Below, one piece after another: positions 1 to 8,878 of a stretch of 64,000 bases of DNA; the stretch's first letter is position 1, and every line of letters starts with the position of its first letter. The notes under the pieces are model-generated. The model was not told the origin of the DNA, did not search any database, and saw nothing but the letters and a program-made list of their open reading frames with translations. The position numbers and the translations under genes are program-made. Source of the DNA: VRUE01 sp963698085. GTDB taxonomy: Bacteria > Actinomycetota > Thermoleophilia > Solirubrobacterales > 70-9. The stretch covers positions 186,001-250,000 of the forward strand of contig OY969122.1 in assembly GCA_963698085.1 (NCBI GenBank), read 5' to 3'.

Positions 1-356
1 GTGAGGCGGACGACCGCGTCGAAGTTGAGCTCCATGTGGCGGTGCACGTTGTCGTAGCCCGCCTCGGCGAAGGAGCCACGCCAGGCGGCGCCCGCGTTGT
101 TGACGAGCAGGGTGAGGCGGCCGCCGTGCTCGGCGGCAAGATGAGCGTGGACGCGCTCGGGCGCGTCGGGCTCGGTCAGGTCGACGCTGATCCAGGTCGC
201 CCTACACGGCAGCGACTCGGCCAACGCCCGCAACCTTTCCTCACGACGGGCGACGAGGACGAGCTCCGCGCCAGGCTCCTTGGCCAGCCGTTTCGCCGTG
301 GCCTCGCCGATTCCGCTCGACGCGCCCGTGACAAGAACCGTCATCGCTTCACTCAT
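1..356 (-). CDS. SDR-family oxidoreductase, N-terminal part (gene runs off the left edge)
   Basis: Reading leftward from the ATG at 354-356, the translation begins MSEAMTVLVTGASSGIGEA and stays open to the window edge, giving about 118 residues. The TGASSGIG loop is the NAD(P)-binding glycine motif of classical short-chain dehydrogenases. VDL follows near residue 60 and LLVNNAG near residue 90, as expected for the family. A second in-frame ATG at 342-344 could be the real start. The catalytic YxxxK lies outside the window, so the substrate cannot be inferred. It is divergent from the M42 peptidase gene. I am confident of the family, not of the function. Confidence 0.85.
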   Translation of the reverse strand, partial: MSEAMTVLVTGASSGIGEATAKRLAKEPGAELVLVARREERLRALAESLPCRATWISVDLTEPDAPERVHAHLAAEHGGRLTLLVNNAGAAWRGSFAEAGYDNVHRHMELNFDAVVRL

Positions 357-423
357 AGATAAGAAAACTATTCGAATCTGCTGATTGCGGACATCTGTTC
401 GACTCGACATACTGCCGATCTTC

Positions 424-1473
424 ATGGCTGAGACCCCTGCCCTCCTTGACAAGCTGCTGCGCACCGGCGCCCCCTCCGGCCACGAGGGCCCGGCGGCCGC
501 GATCTGGCGTGAGGAAGCCGAGTTTGCGACGCTTTCGGTCGACGGGCTCGGCTCGTCGATAGCCCGCGTCGGCGACGCCGCGCCGCTGCTTGCGGTGGTC
601 GGACACATCGATGAGATCGGCCTGGTCGTCACCCACATCGACGAGAAGGGGTTCCTCTGGTTCGCCCCGATCGGCGGTTGGGACCCGCAGATCCTGGTCG
701 GGCAGCGGGTGGAGATCAGAGGGCGGGAGAGCCTCGTGCCGGGCGTCGTCGGCCGCAAGCCGATCCACCTGCTCGAGGCCGAGCAGCGCAAAAAGGTCGT
801 CGAGCTGAAGGGCCTCCACATCGATGTCGGCGCCGTCGACCGCGAGGAGGCCGCCGCGATGGTGCGGGTCGGCGACCCCGTCGTCGTAGCCGCCGAGCCA
901 ATCCGCCTCGCCGGAGACCGACTGGTCTCGCGGGCGCTGGACAACCGCCTCGGCGCCTACATCGCCTTGGAGGCCCTGCGTCGCTGCAACGAGCGCGGCT
1001 CGCTGAGCGGCAGCTTCGCCGCGATCGCCGCGGTGCAGGAGGAGATCGGTTTGTTTGGAGCACGAACGTCGGCCTTCGAGGTGCGGCCGGATCTCGCCGT
1101 CGCCGTCGACGTCACCCATGCCACCGACGCACCGGGTGTCGACGAGAAGGAGGTCGGCAGCCACCCGCTCGGCTCTGGGCCGGCAATCGGGCGCGGCTCA
1201 ACCCTCTCGCCGAAGGTGTTCGACCTGCTCGTCGAAACCGCCGAGGCGGCCGGGATCGAGCACACGGTGAGCGCCAGCGGGCGTGCAACCAGCACCGACG
1301 CCGACGCGATCCAGATCTCGCGCGCGGGGATTCCGACCGGGTTGGTCTCGATCCCGCTCCGCTACATGCACTCGCCGGTCGAGTTGGTCGACCTCGGCGA
1401 TCTCGAGGCGACTGTGGAACTGCTCGCCGCCTTCGCCGCCCGGCTCGAGGACGGCATCGACCTCAGCCGCTGA
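424..1473 (+). CDS. M42-family metallopeptidase (FrvX/endoglucanase-M-like aminopeptidase)
   Basis: This is a 349-residue cytosolic dinuclear-metal aminopeptidase of the M42 family (known family role: trimming peptides, usually as a tetrahedral dodecamer). Ligand and catalytic motifs appear in the expected order: GHIDEIGL (His/Asp), ALDNRLGAY (bridging Asp), QEEIG (catalytic and metal Glu), AVDVTHA (Asp) and MHSPVE (His). The ATG at 424 was chosen because the family start (MAETPALLDKLL, then GAPSGHEG) begins there. The frame is open upstream to a TTG at 385, but those residues do not look native. The gene is monocistronic and faces the minus-strand aro run, with the diguanylate cyclase ending just after it at 1494. 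Confidence 0.9.
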   Translation: MAETPALLDKLLRTGAPSGHEGPAAAIWREEAEFATLSVDGLGSSIARVGDAAPLLAVVGHIDEIGLVVTHIDEKGFLWFAPIGGWDPQILVGQRVEIRGRESLVPGVVGRKPIHLLEAEQRKKVVELKGLHIDVGAVDREEAAAMVRVGDPVVVAAEPIRLAGDRLVSRALDNRLGAYIALEALRRCNERGSLSGSFAAIAAVQEEIGLFGARTSAFEVRPDLAVAVDVTHATDAPGVDEKEVGSHPLGSGPAIGRGSTLSPKVFDLLVETAEAAGIEHTVSASGRATSTDADAIQISRAGIPTGLVSIPLRYMHSPVELVDLGDLEATVELLAAFAARLEDGIDLSR

Positions 1474-1493
1474 GCCCCCAGCCAGTGGGGACC

Positions 1494-2549
1494 TCAGTTA
1501 GCGCAGACCTCGACCCGGTCGCGGCCGCCGGCCTTAGCCGCGTAGAGCGCCGTGTCGGCAAGGTCGACCAGCTCGTTGGCGTCGAGCGGTCCCGACCGGG
1601 AGACGGCGACGCCGACGCTGATCGTTATCTCGATCCCACCGGGGCGCCGCTCGCGCACTGCCCGGCGCAGGCGCTCGGCAACCCCAACCGCATCCGCTTT
1701 TGCGGCACCGGGCAAGACGACGAGGATCTCCTCGCCACCGATGCGGTAGATCGAGTCGCCGGCGCGCAGGACGGCGCGCATCGTGTAGGCGACCTCCTGC
1801 AAAACGGTGTCGCCGGCGGCGTGGCCGAGCTGATCGTTGACCCGCTTGAAGTGGTCGAGATCGCAGAGCAGCAGGGCGTGCGAGCGGCCGTCGTCCGTAC
1901 CGCCCGGCTGCCCCTCGAGCTCACTGAGCCGCTGCTCGAGGGCGTTGCGGTTGAAAAGACCGGTGAGGGGATCGAGCGTCGAGCGCCGGCGGTGGGCGCG
2001 GTCGGACTCGACCAGCGCACCCGAGAGGACCACAGCGCTGAGGACGAGCGCGACCGCGGCGATCAGTTCCTGGTGGTGCTCGGAGGCAGTGGCGGAGTCG
2101 AGCCCGACCGTCCCGACCAGCATCAGAACCAGGATGTAGGCGGTGCCGATGACGATGCCGCGGGTCGAGAAGCGGGCGCCGAGGGTGACGGCGGGAAGCG
2201 CAAACCACATCAGCACCGGACTTGCGGCGCCGCCGGTCACCACGACCGCATCGGCGAGAAGCAACGGCAGGATTCCCCAGGCGGTCGCCACCCAGAGCGC
2301 CGGGTGCTCGCTGCTGCGCATGAAGCTGTCGGCGACGGCGAAACCTCCGAGCCCGGCGAGAAGCGGCACGATCCACCACCAGCCGATCTCGGCGCCGACA
2401 GAGGTCAGAGCCAGGGCGAGGATCGCAAAGCAGGCAAAGCGGTAGGGGCGCAGGCGCACCTCCATGTCGAGCAGGCGCTCGCGGCGGGCGGCGTCGCGCG
2501 CCGACACGAGGGACGCCGCCCTCGACCGGGCTTCGGAGTTCAGTCTCAC
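1494..2549 (-). CDS. Membrane-anchored diguanylate cyclase (GGDEF domain, GGEEI variant)
   Basis: This 351-residue protein is predicted to make cyclic di-GMP from two GTP. The N-terminal half has five or six hydrophobic segments (about residues 38-160) after a basic, Arg-rich lead of about 36 residues, so it is a membrane sensor. The C-terminal GGDEF domain contains DPLTGLFNRNALEQ, CDLDHFKRVND and the active-site variant YRIGGEEILVV. GGEEF-type sites are usually active. RAGD lies five residues before GGEE and matches an RxxD product-inhibition site. The start is GTG at 2549. It is the last gene of the minus-strand aro run, 45 bp after the M24 peptidase, and may or may not be cotranscribed. 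The input signal is unknown. Confidence 0.9.
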   Translation of the reverse strand: MRLNSEARSRAASLVSARDAARRERLLDMEVRLRPYRFACFAILALALTSVGAEIGWWWIVPLLAGLGGFAVADSFMRSSEHPALWVATAWGILPLLLADAVVVTGGAASPVLMWFALPAVTLGARFSTRGIVIGTAYILVLMLVGTVGLDSATASEHHQELIAAVALVLSAVVLSGALVESDRAHRRRSTLDPLTGLFNRNALEQRLSELEGQPGGTDDGRSHALLLCDLDHFKRVNDQLGHAAGDTVLQEVAYTMRAVLRAGDSIYRIGGEEILVVLPGAAKADAVGVAERLRRAVRERRPGGIEITISVGVAVSRSGPLDANELVDLADTALYAAKAGGRDRVEVCAN

Positions 2550-2593
2550 CGGACGCGCATCGACCGCCCGGCGTGCGGACTTCGATCTTGCAG

Positions 2594-3652
2594 CTACTCG
2601 ACCAGCTGGAGCTCTTTGGGCAAGCCGCTCAGATTGCGGCAGCCGCCCTCTGTGACGACGACGAGGTCCTCGATCCGAACCCCGAGCTGGCCGGGCAGAT
2701 AGACACCGGGCTCTATCGTCACCACCTCACCCACCGCAAGCACATCGTCCGAGCGGGGCGAGACGCGCGGCGCCTCGTGCACCTCAAGCCCGACCCCGTG
2801 CCCGAGGCCGTGGCCGAAGCGCTCGCCATGACCAGCCGCGGCAATGGCCTCGCGGGCGACGCCGTCGAGTTCTTCGGCTCCCACGCCCGCCGCGACGGCA
2901 TCGAGCGCGGCAGCCTGGGCCACCCGCACGGTCTCGTACACCGCCCGGGCGTCCTCGCCGGGCTCGCCGACGGCGAAGGTGCGGGTGCCGTCGGAGCAGT
3001 AGCCGTCGAGCTTCGCGCCCATGTCAAAGACGACCAGATCTCCATGCTCGATCTGCCGCTCCCCCGGCTCGGCGTGGGGCAACGCCCCGTTGGCGCCGGC
3101 GGCAACGATCGCCGGAAACGACGGATCTCCCCCCAGCTCGCGGATTCGCGCCTCAGCCGCCCGCGAGACGTCGCGCTCGCTGCGCTCGCCAAGGCCGCGT
3201 TCGAGGCTCCAACGCCAGACCTCGTCGGCAAGCTTCGAGGCCGCGGTGATCGCCGCCAGCTCGGCCTCGTCCTTGACCCGGCGCAGCTTCTCGACCGCGC
3301 CGCCGGCGGCGACCGGCTCCGCCCCATCCGAGAGCTTGGCCCGCAGGCGCTCGAGCAGCCGGACCGAGACGTGGTCGTCCTCGAAGCCGAAGCGGCCGCT
3401 GAGATGAGCGGCGATGCCGCCGAGCCAGTCGTCGGTGACGGTGACCGTCTCCCAGCCCTCGACCTCCGCCTCCGCCCGCTCGGTGTAGCGGAAGTCGGTC
3501 AGAAAGAGGCGCTTGTCAGGACCGCAGATGCAGGCGCCGTTGGTGCCGGTGAACCCAGTCAGGTAGCGGACGTTGATCAGCTCGGTGACCAGAATCAGGT
3601 CGAGCTCGCGCTCGGCCAGCGAGGCCGCGAGGCGGTCGCCGCGGGCTCTCAT
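2594..3652 (-). CDS. Xaa-Pro aminopeptidase-like M24 metallopeptidase
   Basis: This is a 352-residue pita-bread-fold peptidase (M24B; known role: removal of residues N-terminal to proline). The creatinase-like N-terminal domain includes LTGFTGTNGA and FLTDFRYTERA. The catalytic half has VFDMGAKLDGYCSDGTRT (Asp ligands), GHGLGHGVGLEVHE (His), VTIEPGVYLPG (Glu) and VRIEDLVVV (Glu), so all five metal ligands are present. Its ATG overlaps the stop of aroQ (ATGA at 3649-3652), so translation is coupled to the shikimate genes. In many Gram-positive genomes a PepQ/YqhT-type gene likewise sits next to aroQ. The exact dipeptidase versus aminopeptidase specificity cannot be told. Confidence 0.9.
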   Translation of the reverse strand: MRARGDRLAASLAERELDLILVTELINVRYLTGFTGTNGACICGPDKRLFLTDFRYTERAEAEVEGWETVTVTDDWLGGIAAHLSGRFGFEDDHVSVRLLERLRAKLSDGAEPVAAGGAVEKLRRVKDEAELAAITAASKLADEVWRWSLERGLGERSERDVSRAAEARIRELGGDPSFPAIVAAGANGALPHAEPGERQIEHGDLVVFDMGAKLDGYCSDGTRTFAVGEPGEDARAVYETVRVAQAAALDAVAAGVGAEELDGVAREAIAAAGHGERFGHGLGHGVGLEVHEAPRVSPRSDDVLAVGEVVTIEPGVYLPGQLGVRIEDLVVVTEGGCRNLSGLPKELQLVE

Positions 3653-4110
3653 CAGGGGATGGAGACCCCGAGCTGGCGCGCCAGCGTGGCGAGCGCGTCT
3701 CGGTAGCCGTCGGGGCCCTTGCCAGAGACCTTCTCCAGCACCAGTCCGTCGAAGACCGAAACCCGGCGCCAGTCCTGGCGCGCCTCGACGTCGGAGAGGT
3801 GCACCTCCACCGCCGGCAGTCCGGTCAGCTCGAGCGCGTCGGCGATCGCACGGCTGTAGTGAGTCCAGGCGCCGGCGTTGATCACGATCGCGTCCGCCAG
3901 CTCCGGGGCGCGGTGAAGGTATTCGGCAAACTCGCCCTCAGCGTTGGTCTGAAAGAAGATCGCTTCCAGACCAAGCTCGCGAGCGATGCCCCCGATGCGC
4001 CGCTCCAGCTCGCTCAGCGAGAGCCCACCGTAGACCTCGGGATCGCGCCGCTCGAGCACGTCGAAGTTGACCCCGTGCAGGACGGCAACTCGGTTGTGAG
4101 CGGAAGTCAT
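3652..4110 (-). CDS. aroQ: 3-dehydroquinate dehydratase, type II
   Basis: This 152-residue type II dehydroquinase catalyses step 3 of the shikimate pathway, 3-dehydroquinate to 3-dehydroshikimate. The opening VLHGVNFDVLERRDPEVYGG is a diverged form of the family LxGPNLNxLGxREPxxYG and keeps the Arg and catalytic Tyr. INAGAWTHYS supplies the catalytic His, and VEVHLSDVEARQDWRRVS corresponds to the substrate-binding H-x-S loop. The divergence at GPNLN (GVNFD) is unusual, but all catalytic positions are kept. The gene overlaps aroKB upstream (ATGA at 4107-4110) and the M24 peptidase downstream, so it is in the middle of a coupled operon. Confidence 0.92.
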   Translation of the reverse strand: MTSAHNRVAVLHGVNFDVLERRDPEVYGGLSLSELERRIGGIARELGLEAIFFQTNAEGEFAEYLHRAPELADAIVINAGAWTHYSRAIADALELTGLPAVEVHLSDVEARQDWRRVSVFDGLVLEKVSGKGPDGYRDALATLARQLGVSIP

Positions 4111-5639
4111 CCGTAGAGCTCTTTCACAGCGGCCTCGACCCTAGCCTGATCGATCGAGTGTCCGACCCGCGGGGCGCCGGGCTCGGAGAGGACGACGAAG
4201 CCGACCCCGGCCGCGGTGCGCTTCTTGTCGCGCTGCAACGCCTCGAGGATCGCGTCCATCCCGATGTCCGCGTCGAGTACCACCGGCAGGTCGTGGCGAC
4301 CAAGCATCTCTTCGACCTCCTCGCGAAGCTGCTGTGCTTCGGAGAGCCGCAATGCCGCGAGCAGTCCGAGGCCCACGGCCTCGCCGTGGCGATAACGCCC
4401 GTAGCCGCTCGCCGCCTCGATCGCGTGGCCGACGGTGTGGCCGAGGTTGAGGCTCGCGCGCAGCCCTCCGTCCCGCTCGTCCGCCGCGACTACCTCGCAC
4501 TTGTAGCGAGCGCAGGAGAAGACGACGTCCTCGAGCGCGGCAGGCTCGATCGACTCGATCGAGCGGACCCGCTCCCACAAGGCGCCCCCGGCTAGCAACC
4601 CGGTCTTAATCGCCTCGACGAAGCCGGCGCTGAGCTCCTCGGCGGGAAGGGTCGCCAGCGTGCCGGTGTCGGCGACCACCGCAGCCGGCAGGTGGTAGGC
4701 GCCGGCGTAGTTCTTGCCCTCCGGGAGGTCGACACCGGTCTTGCCTCCATAAGCAGAGTCGACCTGTGCGACCAGCGTGGTCGGAACCTGAACGACCGGC
4801 ACCCCGCGCTGGTAGGTGTGTGCGCAGAACCCCGCCAGGTCGCCGACCACTCCCCCACCCAGGGCGACGACGTGGTCGTCGCGGGTCATTCCGGCTTGGG
4901 CGAGTTCACGTAGCACCCCCTCCGCCTCCGCCATCGTCTTCGCCTGCTCGCCGGGCTCGACCTCGACTTGTGCCTCGAGTGGCCCGAGGCGGTCGCCGTA
5001 GAGGGCTCCGACAGCCTTGTCAGTGACACAGAAGCGCCGTCCCCCCAGCGGCCACCAACCCGCCCCCAACAGGCCGGAGCCGACCAGCACCGGGTACTCG
5101 CCCGATGCGCTTGCCGCCCAGAGCAGCCTGGTCCCATCTGGTAGGTCCGCCAACGCCTGGATCGATGGCATCGCCCGCGCGACCTGTCCTCGGTCTCCCG
5201 CCGGCACGACCGTGTCGGCAAGCTCCTCGTACAACGGCAGCCTCACCTCGAGCAGCTCGGCCACGTCCGCGGCGCTCCGCGCCAGCGGCCGGTTGCTGCC
5301 CTCGATCCGACGCCATGCCTCCTCGGCGTCGATCTGCAGCCAGACGACTATGTGGCGGGCGAGGGCCTCGCGGATGCGAGCGGAGAGGACGCTGCCGCCA
5401 CCAAGTGCGATCGCACCGCCGTCCGCCCGCTCGAGCAGCTCGCCGACGACTTCTGCCTCCCGCGCCCGAAACTCGCCCTCGCCACGCTGCTCGAAGGCCG
5501 CCTCGATCGGCATCCCAAGATCGGCTTCCATCAACTCGTCGATCTCGGTCGTCTGCAAGCCGACCGCGCGCGCCGCGGCGAGCGCGGTCGACTTCCCTGC
5601 CCCCATGAAGCCGATGAAGACGATCGCGGGCCGGCTCAC
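4107..5639 (-). CDS. aroKB: Bifunctional shikimate kinase / 3-dehydroquinate synthase fusion
   Basis: This 510-residue protein joins two shikimate-pathway enzymes. Residues 1 to about 165 are shikimate kinase: GFMGAGKS Walker A, IDELME with the shikimate-binding Asp, IALGGGS, and NRPLAR in the lid. From about 175 onward it is dehydroquinate synthase: LGGGVVGDLAGF for NAD, PTTLVAQVDSAYGGKTGVD, LNLGHTVGHAIE and HGEAVGLGL for zinc and phosphate. The start is placed at GTG 5639 because VSRPAIVFIGF is the family N-terminus and it follows the aroC stop at 5644 by only a few bases. The open frame reaches 5714, but that lies inside aroC. AroK-AroB fusions are known in a few lineages such as Thermotoga. 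Confidence 0.93.
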   Translation of the reverse strand: MSRPAIVFIGFMGAGKSTALAAARAVGLQTTEIDELMEADLGMPIEAAFEQRGEGEFRAREAEVVGELLERADGGAIALGGGSVLSARIREALARHIVVWLQIDAEEAWRRIEGSNRPLARSAADVAELLEVRLPLYEELADTVVPAGDRGQVARAMPSIQALADLPDGTRLLWAASASGEYPVLVGSGLLGAGWWPLGGRRFCVTDKAVGALYGDRLGPLEAQVEVEPGEQAKTMAEAEGVLRELAQAGMTRDDHVVALGGGVVGDLAGFCAHTYQRGVPVVQVPTTLVAQVDSAYGGKTGVDLPEGKNYAGAYHLPAAVVADTGTLATLPAEELSAGFVEAIKTGLLAGGALWERVRSIESIEPAALEDVVFSCARYKCEVVAADERDGGLRASLNLGHTVGHAIEAASGYGRYRHGEAVGLGLLAALRLSEAQQLREEVEEMLGRHDLPVVLDADIGMDAILEALQRDKKRTAAGVGFVVLSEPGAPRVGHSIDQARVEAAVKELYG

Positions 5640-5643
5640 GCGG

Positions 5644-6817
5644 TCACCCGCGGAAGTCGATGCGCTGCTTGTAGGCGTCGACCGCGGCGAGCACGTCGTC
5701 GATGTGGTCGCCACCGAACTTCTCCCGGTAGCAGCGGGCCAGCGTCAGGCAGACCATCGCCTCGGCGACGACGGCAGCGGCTGGGACGACGGTCGAGTCG
5801 GTTCGCTCACGCAGCGCCTGCGCCGGTTCCTTGGTCTCGGTGTCGACCGAGCGCAGTGGCTTAGTCAGGGTCGAGATCGGCTTGATCGCCGCCCGCACCG
5901 AGAGTGGCAGGCCGTTGGTCATGCCGCCCTCGAGGCCACCCGCGTGGTTGGTCTCACGGTGGTAACCGCGATCCTCGGACCAAAAGAATCTCATCATGCG
6001 CCTCGGAGCCGGGGCGACCGGCAACGTCCCAGGCTTCGCCGATCGCGACCCCCTTCACCGACTGGATTGAGGCAACGGCGCCGGCGAGCTGACCGTCGAG
6101 GCGCTCTTCCCAGGAGATGTGCGAGCCGAGGCCGGGGACGAGGCCGAAGGCGCGCACCTCGAAGCTGCCGCCGAGGCTCTCGTTCGCCTTACGCAAGCGG
6201 TTGATCTCCTCGACCATCGCCGCGCTCGCCTCCCGGTCGAGGCAGCGCACCGGGTCCTCGTCGACAGCGGCGAAGTCCTCGGGGGCGAGATCGGCGCGCT
6301 CGGGTGCCTTGACCGAGGCGATCTGGGTGACGTGGCTGTGAACGCTGACGCCGAGCGCCGTAAGCAGGCCACGGGCGAGCGAGCCGGCAGCCACGCGGGC
6401 CGCGGTCTCACGGGCACTGGCGCGCTCGAGCACGTTGCGAATATCGCTGTGGCCGTACTTCTGGGCGCCGGTAAGGTCGGCGTGACCGGGGCGCGGCAGG
6501 TGAACCTCATCCGGCTCGAAGTCCTCGACCGGCCAGGGGTTCATCCGCTCCTCCCAGTTGGCGTAGTCGCGATTGGCGACGAGAACCGCGATCGGGCTGC
6601 CCAGCGTGCGGCCGTGGCGGACGCCAGAACGGATCTCGGTGGAGTCGGCCTCGATCTTCATCCGCCCGCCGCGGCCGTGGCCGAGCTGGCGCCGTGCCAT
6701 GTCGCGGTCAAGCGCCGCGCGGTCGAGCTGGAGCCCTGCCGGCATACCCTCGACGATCGCAACCAGGCCGGGGCCGTGCGACTCGCCTGCGGTGGTGAAG
6801 CGGAAACGCGTGCTCAT
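5644..6817 (-). pseudogene. aroC: aroC, chorismate synthase, split by a +1 frameshift at 5982-5985
   Basis: Chorismate synthase makes chorismate from EPSP using reduced FMN. The first reading frame (6817 to 5954) starts MSTRFRFTTAGESHGPG and carries RRQLGHGRGGRM and KYGHSDIRNVLERASARETAARV, up to GSEAHDEI. The family then continues in the +1 frame with WSEDRGYHRETNHAGGLEGG and MTNGLPLSVRAAIKPISTL, ending at 5644. The frames switch at a run of four A on the plus strand (5982-5985). Removing one base restores AHDEILWSEDRG and a single protein of about 390 residues, the normal length. The neighbouring aro genes are intact and translationally coupled, so an indel error in the sequence is the simplest explanation; a real mutation or recoding is possible. 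Confidence 0.88.
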
Positions 6818-6829
6818 CAGGCGCCTAGG

Positions 6830-7621
6830 CTATCTGCGCGCCGCGGCACGCATCGCTTCGAGCGATGGCTCCCGGCCGGTCCAGATCCGCAGCGAGAGCG
6901 CGCCTTGCCGGACCAGGACCTCGATCCCGTCCACAACGGTCGCCCCAGCTACCTGGGCTGCCTCCAGCAGACGGCTCGGCCGCTCGCCGTAGACAAGGTC
7001 TACGACGGTCTGCACCGGGGCGAATCGCTCGCGGTCAATCGGCAGCTCTGCGAACGGGTCCTCGCCGCGCAGGCCAGCCGCGGTGGTGTTGAGGATCAGC
7101 TCGTAGGCGCCCTGATCGGGCGCTGCCACCGCGGCACCGCCGAGCTCATCGCAGAGGTGCTCGGCGCGCAGCGCGGTGCGGTTCCAGACCGCGACCTCGG
7201 CGCCCTCGCGGAGCAGGGCCCAGACGATCGCTCGCGCGGCGCCGCCCGCGCCGAGGACGAGGGCCGGTTTGCCGGCAGGCGGCGCCGGTAACGCGTCGAG
7301 CAAACCCTGGGCGTCGGTGTTGTCGGCACGGATCTCCCCGGCGGCGAAGCTGAGCGTGTTGGCCGCGCCGATCTCACGTGCCGTCTCGGACACCGAGTCC
7401 GCAACGGCAAGGGCCGCGCCCTTGTGCGGGACGGTGACGTTGACGCCGGCGAACCCGTCGCCCGGCATCGCGCGCACCGCGGGCTCGAACTCGTCTGGCG
7501 CTAGGTCGACCGCGTCGTAGGTCCACCCGTCTGCGAGCCCCAGCTCGGCCAGCGCCGCGTTCTGCATAGCCGGCGAACGCGAGTGCGCAACCGGGTGGCC
7601 GATCACCGCGAGCCGCTTCAT
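6830..7621 (-). CDS. aroE: Shikimate dehydrogenase
   Basis: This 263-residue enzyme reduces 3-dehydroshikimate to shikimate with NADPH. The N-terminal substrate domain begins KRLAVIGHPVAHSRSPAMQ (the S-x-S shikimate clamp) and holds NVTVPHK with the catalytic Lys, then NTDAQG with the catalytic Asp. The C-terminal Rossmann half has VLGAGGAARA and NRT (NADP 2'-phosphate contact), and ends DLVYGERPSRLLE...GIEVLVRQGALS, all family signatures. The ATG at 7621 overlaps the mltG stop (ATGA), and aroC follows after 12 bp, so it belongs to the coupled alaS-to-aroQ run. Confidence 0.95.
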   Translation of the reverse strand: MKRLAVIGHPVAHSRSPAMQNAALAELGLADGWTYDAVDLAPDEFEPAVRAMPGDGFAGVNVTVPHKGAALAVADSVSETAREIGAANTLSFAAGEIRADNTDAQGLLDALPAPPAGKPALVLGAGGAARAIVWALLREGAEVAVWNRTALRAEHLCDELGGAAVAAPDQGAYELILNTTAAGLRGEDPFAELPIDRERFAPVQTVVDLVYGERPSRLLEAAQVAGATVVDGIEVLVRQGALSLRIWTGREPSLEAMRAAARR

Positions 7622-8478
7622 TCTTCACACGTATCGGGCGATTCTCCGCCGGCCGCTTCGCGCGCTTCGTTGTAGCGGGCCACGTCGGCTTCGAATTCGG
7701 CATTGGTCGAGGAGAAGGAGTGCTCGCCGCAGGTCCCCGGCTCGACCACGTAATAGAGGTAATCGGCCTTGGCCGGGCGAGCGGCCGCTTCGATCGAGGC
7801 CAAACCCGGGCTCGAGATCGGCCCCGGTGGCAAGCCGGCGTTGAGCCGGGTGTTGTAGGGCGAGTCGACGGCGAGCTCCGATTCGGTCAACGGCTGCTCA
7901 AAGTTGCCGGTGGCGAAGCGGATCGTCGCGTCGATACCGAGCGGGATACCTTCGCGCAGGCGGTTGTAGATGACGACGGCGACCAGGTCGCGCTCTTCGT
8001 CGAGCTGCGCCTCCTCCTCGACCATCGAGGCGATCGTCACCACGTCGTGGGTGTTGAGATTCTTGGAGCGTGCGTAGACCATGTCGACGCCAGCGACACG
8101 GCGCTTGAAGTCCTGCAACTGCAGCTGGACCAGATCGGAGACCGGAGCGCCCCGCTCGAGCTCGAAGGTGTCGGGGAAGAGGAAGCCCTCGTGGCCCTCG
8201 CTTGCCTTCATGTAGTCGCCGCGGAGACCGGCTTCGCGGGCGAGCTCGGCCGTCTGCTCGCGGCTGTAGCCCTCGGGGATCGTCAGCGTGATCGTGCGCA
8301 GCGGCGGTTCGGGCGGCGGGGCCTCTTCGCGGTTGGCGTAGACGATGGCACCTGCCATCAGGGCCACGGCGAAAAGCAGGAGCGCAACGACCCCAACAAC
8401 GCGCCGACGTCGCTGCCGCTGTCGTTCGCGCAACAGCTGCCGCCTGTCGGCGCGCAGCCTGGCTGGGTCCTCAGTCAT
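7618..8478 (-). CDS. mltG: Endolytic murein transglycosylase MltG (YceG family)
   Basis: This 286-residue single-pass membrane enzyme cleaves nascent glycan strands. After a basic cytoplasmic start (RQLLRERQRQRRRR) there is one membrane segment (about residues 26-46). The conserved catalytic region ASMVEEEA contains the active-site Glu, and YNTRLNAGLPPGPISSPG is the family signature. The LysM-like domain before it is short. The ATG at 8478 was chosen over an upstream frame extension because it gives the expected N-terminus and overlaps the end of ruvX by 8 bp. The ruvX-mltG-aroE order is common in Actinobacteria. Confidence 0.93.
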   Translation of the reverse strand: MTEDPARLRADRRQLLRERQRQRRRRVVGVVALLLFAVALMAGAIVYANREEAPPPEPPLRTITLTIPEGYSREQTAELAREAGLRGDYMKASEGHEGFLFPDTFELERGAPVSDLVQLQLQDFKRRVAGVDMVYARSKNLNTHDVVTIASMVEEEAQLDEERDLVAVVIYNRLREGIPLGIDATIRFATGNFEQPLTESELAVDSPYNTRLNAGLPPGPISSPGLASIEAAARPAKADYLYYVVEPGTCGEHSFSSTNAEFEADVARYNEAREAAGGESPDTCEE

Positions 8479-8878
8479 CGTCCTCGCCACCCTCGATCGC
8501 CGCCTGCCCGGCGAGATATGCCTGCAGGAGATGCGCGGCCGCGAGCGAGTCGGGGGGCGCCGAGGCACCTTCGCGCTTGCTCGCCTCGGCCATCCGGGTC
8601 GTCAACCGCTCGTCGTAGGTCTCGACCGGCACGTCGAGCAGGGCTTCGAGTTCGACGCAGAAACTGCGCGCCAGCGCCGCCTGGGATCCCTCCTCACCGC
8701 TCAAGTGCAGGGGCAGCCCGACGACCACGCGCTCGACCTCGTGCTCGGCGACCAGCTCTGCGACCAGGCTGGCGGCCGGCGGCTCGATCACTGGCAGCGG
8801 CGTCGCCAGGGTGCCACTCGGGTCGGAGATCGCACAGCCGATCCGGGCCGTGCCGTGGTCCAGCGCGAGGACCCGCAC
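8471..8878 (-). CDS. ruvX: Putative pre-16S rRNA nuclease / Holliday-junction resolvase-like YqgF (RuvX)
   Basis: This 135-residue RNase H-fold protein of the YqgF family acts in 16S rRNA 5'-end processing in E. coli; a resolvase role was proposed earlier. The three acidic active-site positions are visible: LALDHGTARIG (Asp), YDERLTT (Glu) and PDSLAAAHLLQ (Asp). VVVGLPLHLSGEEGSQA is the usual GLP motif. The start is GTG at 8878, which shares one base with the alaS stop codon TAG, so translation is coupled to alaS. The alaS-ruvX pair is widely conserved. Confidence 0.93.
   Translation of the reverse strand: MRVLALDHGTARIGCAISDPSGTLATPLPVIEPPAASLVAELVAEHEVERVVVGLPLHLSGEEGSQAALARSFCVELEALLDVPVETYDERLTTRMAEASKREGASAPPDSLAAAHLLQAYLAGQAAIEGGEDDD

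Noticed and set aside
678..2702. A 674-codon plus-strand open frame across the M42 peptidase and the diguanylate cyclase
   Set aside because: Its translation is low-complexity Arg/Gly/Ala text antisense or out of frame to genes with clear motifs. It is a GC-rich shadow frame.
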